A stretch of 64,000 bases of DNA from FEN-1279 sp964501535. GTDB lineage: Bacteria > Bacteroidota > Ignavibacteria > Tepidaquicellales > Tepidaquicellaceae. The translations under genes and the position numbers were made by a program. The DNA is taken from the NCBI GenBank assembly GCA_964501535.1, contig CAZCSV010000009.1:1-64000 (forward strand), written 5' to 3'. A model generated the notes under the pieces. It searched no databases, was not told where the DNA came from, and worked only from the letters and a program-made list of their open reading frames with translations. This document shows, one piece after another, positions 1-7,217 of this stretch; position 1 is the stretch's first letter; each line of letters opens with the position of its first letter.

Positions 1-2
1 TT

Positions 3-2870
3 TCTTCTACAAAAATACGTTATTCGAAGTGTCTATCAAAGTGGGGGAAGTACAACTCATACATATACAGAAAATCCGACGATAGAAATTCTTTATATAA
101 CAGTTCCTATTTTGACCGTTTTGTTACGCTAAGACCTGGTCCGGTTGGGCTTCAAACAGATTGCAATGAAGATTTTACACCACAATATGTTCCATCTGGA
201 TGGCTTTATGATTGCCAATATGATACATATCTTCAGATTGCCACATTCGGAAGCATAGAAACAAATTCGCAATATTTTATAGTAATTAACAGACGTTGCT
301 CACCTTATAGAAATGATTATAATGATGACAGCATCGGAGGGCGAAGAAAAGTAAGAGCTTATATAAAATCGGATTGCTTCCCATCTTCTGTCTCGAATAA
401 TTGGTCTATATATGATTGTGAAAAAGATTCTGTTATAGCGATTTTTCCAACTCATAATCCCGGTTATGTAAACCTCGATTACTTTATGCCTGGAGAAGGG
501 AAACTTTATAAAATAGTTCCTATTACGGAAACCGGTGGAACGCTTGTTTGTAATGAACATTTTAGCAGCAGTCTGACCGTTAAGAAAAATATTTATAATA
601 ATGGATACAATGTTACACTCGGAACAGGAGCAAATCTCAGCTTCGAAGATTCAGCAGGAATTTATATGAACGGGGGAGTGTTAAAAATCGGAAATGAATC
701 ACAAACATACGGAACAAACCTACAAATAAAAGGCACATCGAGTAATAAAAAATGGCAGGGACTTATTCTTGAAGATTGCGATACAGTGCTGATATGCGGA
801 GCAACATTTTCAAATATACTTCCAAATCAACCGGCTGTGAACCTTACAAATTGCTTCCATTTCAAAATTATGAATAATCTTTTCAACTGTGCAAGTGGTG
901 AAAATTCAGGTGGAATATATGCTGATTTTAGCGAAACTCCGGATGGAGATGGGGATAGCATTTACCAATATATTGGATATAATACTTTTAGCTTTAACGG
1001 AAGCTCTAATAATGCGGTACAGGTTGTATCTACAGCAAGTCCTGAAATCCCACTATTTATTGAAGGAAACCAATTTAATACAGGGGCAGGAAGTTCTTCA
1101 TCATCCGGAATATTTTTATCAAACATTACAGGCGGAGCAATTAAACAAAATCAGATTACAAATTATTTAACAAGCATAACGCTTGTATCTTCATCCTGTG
1201 ATTTCTTTGAAAATACAATTTCTAGTAATACGGAAGATGCAAAAGGAATATATCTTGTGTTAGGAGATTTTGGAGGTGCACCATCTTCAAACGGAAATTT
1301 TGTGGGAGGATATAATGAAATAACGAATTTAAATTCAAATTCAGTAAATATTAAAGTTGAAAATTCCTATTTTGATATTGATGAAGGGTATAATACATTT
1401 GATATTAATTTTGAGAATTCTTTGAGACACATTTCAGGCTTTTTCCCGTCATCTGCAAATCAGTTTTATAAAGCAACATATAACTGCTTTAAAAATAATT
1501 CAGTACAGGATACTGCAAGTATATATGTTACTCAAGGCAGTAGCGGAGACAGAATTTCATTTGATACAGACCCGTATTACTGCGGTTCAGTTGAATTTTC
1601 CGGATTTGAGATATTATCGCTTGCAGGTGGAATAAACGATACTATATTCTATAAAACAGGTGGAACAGGAGGCGGTCAAAAAGAAGGTCAGGCAATGGCT
1701 ATAGAAACAATTTCAGGGTATTTATTATTAAAGGATTCGATTGAATTAAATTTAAGAAAAAGGAATTATGTGTTGACCGAAAGCCAATGTAAAATAATGC
1801 TTTTAACTTATCCTGATAGTGTAACAAGCTTAAGTGTTGTTCCAAAACTTTACTTATCATCTTTATCACTTGATAGCACCGGTAGCCATATTCAGGCAAC
1901 TAAAACATTTTTCGAAACATTAATTCAAAATAATCCCAATAATATTCCATTAATTAAGAGAGCAAATTATTTTGTTCAAAAATGTAAGGTTTCACTGAAA
2001 CAATACTCTTCAGCTTTGCAGGGATTCCAGGAAATTATAAATCAAAATCCTTATAGTTACGAAGGTCTGATTGCAAGTTGGGACTATGCTGCTACAACAT
2101 TATTAATGGGAAGCGGAGGTGAATTTAACGAAGGAACAGCAATAAAAACCACTCAAAACGAAAAAGAAACAATGGATTTTGATTTCTTGCAGATTATTTT
2201 AGATTCTTTAAGAAACAAGAAAACTGTTATCAATTCTTATACAAATAAAAACTATGACCAGAAAAAGTTTTCAAAACAGGATAGAGAGATTATTAAAACT
2301 AATGTTGAGAATGCATTTACTAATGAGAGAACAAAGCAGATCGACAAACTTAAAGACCTTGAAAAGAAAATTACAACTCTTTCAAATTCTAATTCGAAAA
2401 CCGACAAAAAGAAAAATGAAATAATTCTTGTTGAAGCTAAGAAAGAGTTAAATACTCTAAGAGTGCTTGGAGAGGTTGTTAAAACAAAGAAACCTAAAAA
2501 TATTGTTGAGCATAAGAATATTGTAAATGCTGATATTAAAAAAGTATTTAATATTTATAAGGTTACTGGTAATAAAGAAACAAACTCTCAGATACCGATA
2601 CAATATGGCTTATCACAAAACTATCCGAATCCATTCAACCCTGTGACAAAAATAAATTATGAACTTCCTAAAGACGGTAGGGTTAAGCTTGTGATTTACG
2701 ATATACTTGGAAGAGAAATAAAAACACTTGTAAACGAACTCAAACAAGCCGGGAGATATACAGTTGAGTTTAACGGAAGTAATTTTGCATCTGGAGTATA
2801 TTTCTATAGAATACTGGTTGAAGATGGAAAGAGTTATTCTTCAGTTAAGAAGATGGTATTGATAAAATAA
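3..2870 (+). CDS. Type IX-secreted beta-helix protein, 5' end cut by window edge
   Basis: The frame is open from the left edge, so the first in-frame ATG at 486 is probably not the start and the gene is 5'-truncated; about 955 codons are visible. The middle part (roughly 600-1350) is rich in short Gly/Asn/Ser beta-strand repeats like a right-handed parallel beta-helix. A helical TPR-like stretch follows (about 1890-2110), then a Lys/Glu-rich coiled coil (about 2290-2500). The last 85 residues form a type IX sorting domain beginning SQNYPNPFNPVTKINYELP and ending VKKMVLIK. The product is expected at the cell surface or outside. Its substrate is unknown. A rho-independent terminator follows directly. 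Confidence 0.85.
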   Translation, partial: SSTKIRYSKCLSKWGKYNSYIYRKSDDRNSLYNSSYFDRFVTLRPGPVGLQTDCNEDFTPQYVPSGWLYDCQYDTYLQIATFGSIETNSQYFIVINRRCSPYRNDYNDDSIGGRRKVRAYIKSDCFPSSVSNNWSIYDCEKDSVIAIFPTHNPGYVNLDYFMPGEGKLYKIVPITETGGTLVCNEHFSSSLTVKKNIYNNGYNVTLGTGANLSFEDSAGIYMNGGVLKIGNESQTYGTNLQIKGTSSNKKWQGLILEDCDTVLICGATFSNILPNQPAVNLTNCFHFKIMNNLFNCASGENSGGIYADFSETPDGDGDSIYQYIGYNTFSFNGSSNNAVQVVSTASPEIPLFIEGNQFNTGAGSSSSSGIFLSNITGGAIKQNQITNYLTSITLVSSSCDFFENTISSNTEDAKGIYLVLGDFGGAPSSNGNFVGGYNEITNLNSNSVNIKVENSYFDIDEGYNTFDINFENSLRHISGFFPSSANQFYKATYNCFKNNSVQDTASIYVTQGSSGDRISFDTDPYYCGSVEFSGFEILSLAGGINDTIFYKTGGTGGGQKEGQAMAIETISGYLLLKDSIELNLRKRNYVLTESQCKIMLLTYPDSVTSLSVVPKLYLSSLSLDSTGSHIQATKTFFETLIQNNPNNIPLIKRANYFVQKCKVSLKQYSSALQGFQEIINQNPYSYEGLIASWDYAATTLLMGSGGEFNEGTAIKTTQNEKETMDFDFLQIILDSLRNKKTVINSYTNKNYDQKKFSKQDREIIKTNVENAFTNERTKQIDKLKDLEKKITTLSNSNSKTDKKKNEIILVEAKKELNTLRVLGEVVKTKKPKNIVEHKNIVNADIKKVFNIYKVTGNKETNSQIPIQYGLSQNYPNPFNPVTKINYELPKDGRVKLVIYDILGREIKTLVNELKQAGRYTVEFNGSNFASGVYFYRILVEDGKSYSSVKKMVLIK

Positions 2871-2896
2871 AAAGTATTGAATGGAATTTTTAATAG

Positions 2897-2925
2897 AAGC
2901 CGTTCCTTACCGAACGGCTTTTTTT
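2897..2925 (+). terminator. Rho-independent terminator of the type IX cargo gene
   Basis: Arms AAGCCGTTC and GAACGGCTT enclose a 6-base loop and are followed by a run of T. It lies 27 bases after the stop codon at 2870. Confidence 0.85.
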
Positions 2926-2928
2926 ATG

Positions 2929-3147
2929 TGAGCAATTCCCGTGCAAACTAATGCAAACTAATGCAATCTGGTGCAAACTAATGCAAATTATTTTTCAAAA
3001 AGTGCGTTTTTAAGTTGTTTTTGATGTTTTTCTTTACCCTTTCACGGTGAAGATTACGGGTTCGAGTCCCGTTGGGCGTGCTACTCTAAAGCCCTGTAAA
3101 TATTAACGTTTACAGGGCTTTTTGTTTTTCTCAAAATGAGTTGGTAG
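2929..3147 (+). repeat. Dispersed repeat copy 1: 10-bp array + tRNA-Glu 3' half + terminator
   Basis: This is the most complete copy. Positions 2941-2990 are five exact 10-bp units of the type RTGCAAACTA. After a T-rich spacer comes a tRNA 3' half: anticodon stem TTACC (3034-3038), loop CTTTCAC (3039-3045, anticodon TTC for Glu), stem GGTGA, variable AGATT, T arm ACGGG-TTCGAGT-CCCGT (3056-3072), acceptor strand TGGGCGT and G, then CTA where CCA would be. No 5' half (D arm, acceptor 5' strand) is present upstream, so it is not a functional tRNA gene. A terminator follows at 3088-3123. The flank to 3147 is shared with copies 2 and 4. Confidence 0.8.
3088..3123 (+). terminator. Terminator inside repeat copy 1
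   Basis: A perfect 13-bp stem (AAAGCCCTGTAAA with TTTACAGGGCTTT) has an 8-base loop and runs into T residues. The same hairpin follows the tRNA-like core in copies 2 and 4, and in decayed form in copies 6 and 8. Confidence 0.8.
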
Positions 3148-3237
3148 CAGGATAGCTAATTCATTATTTGGTTCCTTTTTTGTTTAATTTGATGAATTCT
3201 ATCTCATTAAAAATCACCCTTTTTGGTCCGGTAGGTT

Positions 3238-3414
3238 ATGAAACGGTACAACTTAATACCAAGAGATGTTTTCTACGGCAGAGACAGGAAAATCATTACC
3301 AGAAGAGACAGAATAAAGAAGAGAACTTTTGCGTTAAGAAGAAAAATAAACTTAAGGAACAATCAACAAAAACAATCAAATAACAAACTTGAATATGTAA
3401 AAACTATCTCTTAA
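3238..3414 (+). CDS. Possible small basic protein (58 aa)
   Basis: An ATG frame encodes 58 residues that are strongly basic (many Arg/Lys), starting MKRYNLIPRDVFYG. It is more protein-like than the 71-residue frame that overlaps it from 3168. I recognise no family, and no good ribosome site precedes it. It sits just inside the left direct repeat of the 3.0-7.2 kb segment. It could equally be a chance frame or a remnant of an inserted element. Confidence 0.25.
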   Translation: MKRYNLIPRDVFYGRDRKIITRRDRIKKRTFALRRKINLRNNQQKQSNNKLEYVKTIS

Positions 3415-3522
3415 TTTTAGCCTGTAGTTGTCCAAAAGGTTTTGAAGACATACAACATACATTAGCCATAAGCGTGAGTTCCTAAACTTATGCTCAGTTT
3501 AATGAAAATCTATAAGAGATAA

Positions 3523-4509
3523 TTACTTTTTCTTTGAAAGCTTATCTATACTTAATCTAACATTTTTCAGATAAATTTCTTTAGCTTCAGAGCTCAGGAA
3601 AGAATTTTTTGTGAGAGTTTCGATTTCATTAGACATGGATACAATTTCCGATAAAAATTTTTCAACCCTGGATTTTTTTATTCCGATTTTAATTCCGAAT
3701 TCATAAAAATCTTCATATAAGAAATCTGCATTTACTTTATAACTTTCCGTTTCATAATTATCTTTAAATAAACTTAATGCGATTTCTGCATCTTTGGGAT
3801 AATGTAAACGTGTATTTAATAAATCGTAGAAAGGGCTGAATGTATAATCTTCAAATTTATTATTCTTTATGAGTGAAAAATTTTTTAAATGAGCATCACC
3901 ATTATTAACAAGGTAATTGAATAATATTATTTTAAAAAATTTTTCGACTTCGATTGGATATGCATTACATATGGTTTTTAGCAAAAAAGCAATTTCCTCA
4001 CAGCTTAAATTGTATTTATAATCAACTCCGTCATTTTCCTCTGTTTTCCCTGCGATTTGTGTAAAATCTTCCATTTGAAATTCTGATCCACCTTCTTTTC
4101 GATCAAATCTCTTTGTTAAATAACATGGCTCAAATGTATCCTCGAAGAATAATAGGGCGTTATTTGCAGTATTAATTTTAAAAATCTGTGACGCTATCTG
4201 CATTGTGAGATGTTCATTTGCCGGAACCTGCCCAACCATATTCATAGGGGAATATGGATGTGGCTTTATGATATATTCGCCGTTTTTATCGGTTAACTGT
4301 AAAATATCATCTGTTAATTTTAAAGAAAACTTTGGCTGTACACCGGAAATTGAGATTCTGTTTTGTTCTAAAACAGTTTGTTCGTAAATAGGTTTTGAAA
4401 ATGGTAAAATATGACTGATTTTTTTACCTTCAAAAAGCTTTTTTCTGCATGGTGAACAGAATGTATCAAAACCCGGTTTTAAGCATGATGGGCAATTATT
4501 AATTTTCAT
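3523..4509 (-). CDS. hipT: HipT-type toxin kinase (HipA C-terminal domain) with N-terminal zinc ribbon
   Basis: This 328-residue Ser/Thr kinase of the HipA family is the toxin of a three-gene module. Cys6, Cys9, Cys18 and Cys21 make a small N-terminal zinc-ribbon-like element. The glycine-rich loop is RISISGVQPKFSLKL (about 51-65); its Ser53-Ile-Ser55 is the SxS motif in which HipA/HipT kinases autophosphorylate. The catalytic loop is NNGDAHLKN (202-210, catalytic Asp205) and the metal Asp is in FSPFYDL (Asp229). The HipA N-terminal subdomain is absent here and is encoded by the next gene upstream, as in HipBST systems. The start overlaps hipS by 4 bases. HipA and HipT phosphorylate aminoacyl-tRNA synthetases (GltX or TrpS); the target here is unknown. 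Confidence 0.85.
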   Translation of the reverse strand: MKINNCPSCLKPGFDTFCSPCRKKLFEGKKISHILPFSKPIYEQTVLEQNRISISGVQPKFSLKLTDDILQLTDKNGEYIIKPHPYSPMNMVGQVPANEHLTMQIASQIFKINTANNALLFFEDTFEPCYLTKRFDRKEGGSEFQMEDFTQIAGKTEENDGVDYKYNLSCEEIAFLLKTICNAYPIEVEKFFKIILFNYLVNNGDAHLKNFSLIKNNKFEDYTFSPFYDLLNTRLHYPKDAEIALSLFKDNYETESYKVNADFLYEDFYEFGIKIGIKKSRVEKFLSEIVSMSNEIETLTKNSFLSSEAKEIYLKNVRLSIDKLSKKK

Positions 4510-4838
4510 GCTACCTCCTTTAACGTTACTGCTCCAATTGTATCTGAGTAAGCTGTTTTTATTAATCGTGTAAAATAATCCTTTTCGTCTATTTTAAGAG
4601 TTCTGCATTGAATTTCCTTATTAACCCCTTCGGATAATAAACCGAAAAAAAACGGGAATAAAAATTTTGAATGATATTGTTTCTTATTTTTTTGAAACGA
4701 GATTGCTATTGCAGGTTTACTAATATCGTTGAAATAATTATCATCATATGTGAAGATATATTCGTTCTTTGTCTTTTCCAATACTCCAGCAAAGTGTTCT
4801 CTAAAATAAACATTTGCTTTTTGTTCTTTATATTTCAT
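4506..4838 (-). CDS. hipS: HipS-type small subunit (free HipA N-terminal subdomain)
   Basis: This 110-residue protein matches the HipA N-terminal subdomain 1, including the conserved FPFFFGLLSEG stretch (about 61-71). In one-piece HipA toxins this domain is fused to the kinase; here it is separate. In E. coli HipBST the corresponding HipS is the part that neutralises the kinase. The gene overlaps hipB by 11 bases and hipT by 4 bases, so the three genes form one translationally coupled unit read B-S-T. The antitoxin role is inferred from the HipBST family. Confidence 0.8.
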   Translation of the reverse strand: MKYKEQKANVYFREHFAGVLEKTKNEYIFTYDDNYFNDISKPAIAISFQKNKKQYHSKFLFPFFFGLLSEGVNKEIQCRTLKIDEKDYFTRLIKTAYSDTIGAVTLKEVA

Positions 4839-5040
4839 TTTTTATTTTTAAATTTAATTTCAGTCCCAGAGAATTCAGTATTTTAATTAGCTGTATCAAT
4901 GTGGGATTTCCATTCCCATTTTCAATATCTTTTAAACTCCTTACCGAAATTCCAGATATCTCAGCTAAGTTATATTGTGTAACATTTAAAGATTTTCTTC
5001 TTTCTTTAATTATTTGTCCGATTTTTGTGATTTCATCCAT
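4828..5040 (-). CDS. hipB: HipB-type XRE/Cro helix-turn-helix antitoxin and repressor
   Basis: This 70-residue helix-turn-helix protein (IGQIIKERRKSLNVTQYNLA ... ISVRSLKDIENG) is of the XRE family and is the first gene of the hipBST operon. It should bind the operator palindromes immediately upstream (5055-5133) and repress its own operon. It is shorter than E. coli HipB (88 residues) and lacks an obvious long C-terminal tail. Confidence 0.85.
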   Translation of the reverse strand: MDEITKIGQIIKERRKSLNVTQYNLAEISGISVRSLKDIENGNGNPTLIQLIKILNSLGLKLNLKIKNEI

Positions 5041-5054
5041 ATAATTAACAATTA

Positions 5055-5074
5055 AAGTGCGTCATAATGCACTT
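5055..5074. promoter_or_regulatory. HipB operator O1
   Basis: The palindrome AAGTGC-N8-GCACTT lies 15 bases before the hipB start. E. coli HipB operators have the same geometry (TATCC-N8-GGATA): 5-bp arms separated by 8 bases. Confidence 0.65.
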
Positions 5075-5115
5075 ATAATTAATATATGTATATTTTTGAG
5101 ATAAAACAAGTGCAA

Positions 5116-5133
5116 AGTGTAATATAGTGCACT
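5116..5133. promoter_or_regulatory. HipB operator O2
   Basis: AGTGT-N8-GCACT is O1 with one mismatch in one arm. Its centre is 60 bp from that of O1, which fits cooperative binding of two HipB dimers around the promoter. Confidence 0.55.
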
Positions 5134-5156
5134 ATTAATTTTAGAATTTAATGAAA

Positions 5157-5210
5157 TTTCCATTTTTCACAGGTAATAATTAATCGATTTTTCCATTTTT
5201 CACAGGTAAT
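5157..5210. repeat. Direct repeat of 21 bp, two copies
   Basis: The 21-bp sequence starting TTTCCATTTTTCACAGG occurs at 5157-5177 and again at 5190-5210. It lies between the hipB operators and the divergent ATPase gene. Function is unknown; it could be a regulator site or a small duplication. Confidence 0.6.
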
Positions 5211-5341
5211 GGTAATAGATACTTTTTAATTTTATTTGATCTTGCAAATTTTAGCTCTTTTAAAGTGATTTAATTAATTACTTGATTTTTTCTTAATAAT
5301 ATTCTATGTTAAACAGAAGTTAAACTTCTAATTAACGTAAA

Positions 5342-6502
5342 ATGATAAAAAGAATTATTTCAGACAGGCTGTTATCGCTTTCAAAGAAAATACCCATTCT
5401 AACTATCACTGGTCCAAGGCAGTCCGGAAAGACAACACTATCACAAATGACTTTTCCGGATTACAGGTATATTTCACTCGAAAATCCAGACAATCTTGAT
5501 TTCGCTCTTTCTGACCCTAAAGGATTTCTTAATACATATGGACAGAAATTAATTATCGATGAAGCACAATATGCTCCAAAACTTTTTTCATATATTCAAA
5601 CAATAGTGGATGATAAAAAAGAAAATGGTTTGTATATACTCACCGGCTCACAGAATTTTTTGCTTCATGCAAAGATTTCACAGAGTCTTGCCGGCAGAGT
5701 AATAATTTTTAATTTATTACCGTTTAGTTACGATGAATTAAGAAATACAAAATATAAAATAAATAAACTTTCTGAATTAATTGTTAAGGGCTTTTATCCG
5801 AGGCTATATAATTCAGATTTGAATCCTACCGAATGGTACCAGTCATACATACAAACTTATCTGGAAAGGGATGTCAGGCAATTGTTAAATGTTGGGGATA
5901 TAAATGCATTCAGAAATTTTTTAAGGGTTTGTACAGGTAGATGCGGACAGGTGTTGAATTTGAGCAGTATTGGCAGTGATTTGGGTATATCATATCAGAC
6001 TGTGAAAAAATGGTTATCGGTGTTAGAACAAAGTTACATTATTTATTTCCTTCAGCCTTATTTTGAAAATTTTAATAAGAGGATTTTAAAATCTCCGAAG
6101 TTGTATTTTTATGATACAGGACTTGTATGTGCATTACTTGGAATTAATTCACCTGAATCATTTGAGTTACATTATCTTAAAGGTGGTATATTCGAATCTT
6201 TTGTAATTTCGGAATTGATAAAAAGTAAATTCAATTCGGGGAGCGGTAATGAACTTTTTTATTGGAAAGATTTAAATGGTCATGAAATTGATTGTATAAT
6301 AACGGATGGTAAAGGAACAAAGGCAATAGAAATTAAATCTTCTGAAACTATAAAATCCGAATTTTTTAAAAATCTCTATCATTGGAATGAACTCGATTCC
6401 CTTAAAAATAATAATCTGAATTTAGTATATGGTGGAAATGAAAACCAGGTAAGAGAATCTGCGAATGTGTATAACTGGATGGATTGCTCGAAATTACTAT
6501 AA
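5342..6502 (+). CDS. AAA_14 / DUF4143 ATPase
   Basis: This 386-residue protein has an N-terminal P-loop ATPase (Walker A GPRQSGKTT near residue 25, Walker B KLIIDEAQ near 77, sensor-like LTGSQN) and a C-terminal DUF4143 domain. That domain ends with a nuclease-fold-like segment containing EIDCIITDGKGTKAIEIKSS (about 318-337). Proteins of this type are common and often horizontally mobile in Bacteroidota; their cellular role is not established, although DNA binding is suspected. It is transcribed away from hipBST and sits inside the segment bounded by repeat copies 1 and 2. Confidence 0.85.
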   Translation: MIKRIISDRLLSLSKKIPILTITGPRQSGKTTLSQMTFPDYRYISLENPDNLDFALSDPKGFLNTYGQKLIIDEAQYAPKLFSYIQTIVDDKKENGLYILTGSQNFLLHAKISQSLAGRVIIFNLLPFSYDELRNTKYKINKLSELIVKGFYPRLYNSDLNPTEWYQSYIQTYLERDVRQLLNVGDINAFRNFLRVCTGRCGQVLNLSSIGSDLGISYQTVKKWLSVLEQSYIIYFLQPYFENFNKRILKSPKLYFYDTGLVCALLGINSPESFELHYLKGGIFESFVISELIKSKFNSGSGNELFYWKDLNGHEIDCIITDGKGTKAIEIKSSETIKSEFFKNLYHWNELDSLKNNNLNLVYGGNENQVRESANVYNWMDCSKLL

Positions 6503-6542
6503 TTTTTTTTTATTATTATTTAATAAAAAGTCTTTGTATATA

Positions 6543-6570
6543 AAAAAAGCAGGATGTTTTCCCTGCTCTT
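6543..6570 (-). terminator. Terminator for the 111-aa HTH gene
   Basis: The stem GAGCAGG / CCTGCTTTT read on the minus strand is followed by a T run. It sits 14-40 bases after the stop of the gene at 6584 and may also stop transcripts of the ATPase gene. Confidence 0.65.
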
Positions 6571-6583
6571 AATAATATCTTCT

Positions 6584-6919
6584 TCATTTATATTCTTTTA
6601 TTAATTCCTCCAGTATAAATTCCGGACTTCTTTCTAAAACATCAAAGTGATTAGTACTTTTAGTTTTTTCAATTACTAAATTGCCATTATTTTTGGTCCC
6701 ATTACAGTGAATAAATTCTTTCAATTCAAATAAAGATATTTTTTCTCTGCTTTGTATTCTAATAGTTTTTATAATTCCTTTTTCAATAAGTTTAGTAAGA
6801 GATAGGAATGAAATTCCAAGAAGTTTTCTTACTTTGTTTCTTGTCAATAATATGAATTCGTCTTGAATCTCACTTTGTTCAGAACCAATATTTTTATTTA
6901 GTGTATTTTCGTTTATCAT
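6584..6919 (-). CDS. Helix-turn-helix domain protein, excisionase-like (111 aa)
   Basis: The central part (about 27-70, VRKLLGISFLSLTKLIEKG followed by TIRIQSREKISLFELKEFI) has the winged-helix layout of the MerR/excisionase (HTH_17) family. The flanks are polar and unrecognised. Its position next to repeat copy 2, at the right boundary of the hipBST segment, makes an excision or regulatory role for that segment possible, but no integrase gene is present. The family call is moderate and the function is inferred. Confidence 0.6.
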   Translation of the reverse strand: MINENTLNKNIGSEQSEIQDEFILLTRNKVRKLLGISFLSLTKLIEKGIIKTIRIQSREKISLFELKEFIHCNGTKNNGNLVIEKTKSTNHFDVLERSPEFILEELIKEYK

Positions 6920-7063
6920 ATTATTAATTTAATTGGATTTTTTGATTAATTTTTTTATTAAATATTTTGATTAAATAATTTGAAATGTTTTAAAACAATT
7001 TTAAATCTAGTCAAACTAAATTTTAAAAACCTCAAAATTTTGCTGTTTTTGCATAAAAGTTCA

Positions 7064-7177
7064 ACCCTTTCACGGTGAAGATTACGGGTTCGAGTCCCGT
7101 TGGGCGTGCTACTCTAAAGCCCTGTAAATATTAACGTTTACAGGGCTTTTCGTTTTTCTCAAAATAAGTTGGTAGCA
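7064..7177 (+). repeat. Dispersed repeat copy 2 (right flank of the hipBST segment)
   Basis: From ACCCTTTCAC to GGTAGCA this copy differs from copy 1 (3036-3149) at only two positions over about 113 bp. It includes the tRNA-Glu 3' half (T arm ACGGG-TTCGAGT-CCCGT) and the terminator. The 10-bp array found upstream of copy 1 is missing, so identity starts abruptly at the anticodon-stem region, as expected if a recombination breakpoint lies there. Confidence 0.8.
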
Positions 7178-7217
7178 AAAAGTACAATAAGCAAAAATGC
7201 ACTTGATGAATGATTAC

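Noticed and set aside
300..560. Minus-strand open frame at the left edge
   Set aside because: It lies antisense inside the plus-strand type IX cargo gene, whose frame stays open to the window edge.
2941..2990. 10-bp tandem units looked like a short CRISPR array
   Set aside because: There are no spacers of 25-40 bp, no cas genes, and the units are contiguous.
3034..3083. Complete tRNA-Glu gene
   Set aside because: No 5' acceptor strand, D arm or anticodon 5' context is found upstream in any copy, and the last three bases are CTA rather than CCA; it is a half only.
3034..3123. tRNA intron or group I intron explanation of the tRNA half
   Set aside because: The anticodon loop is intact and no matching 5' exon exists nearby in any copy.
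3168..3383. 71-residue plus-strand frame
   Set aside because: Composition is less protein-like than the overlapping 58-residue frame, and there is no support for either start.
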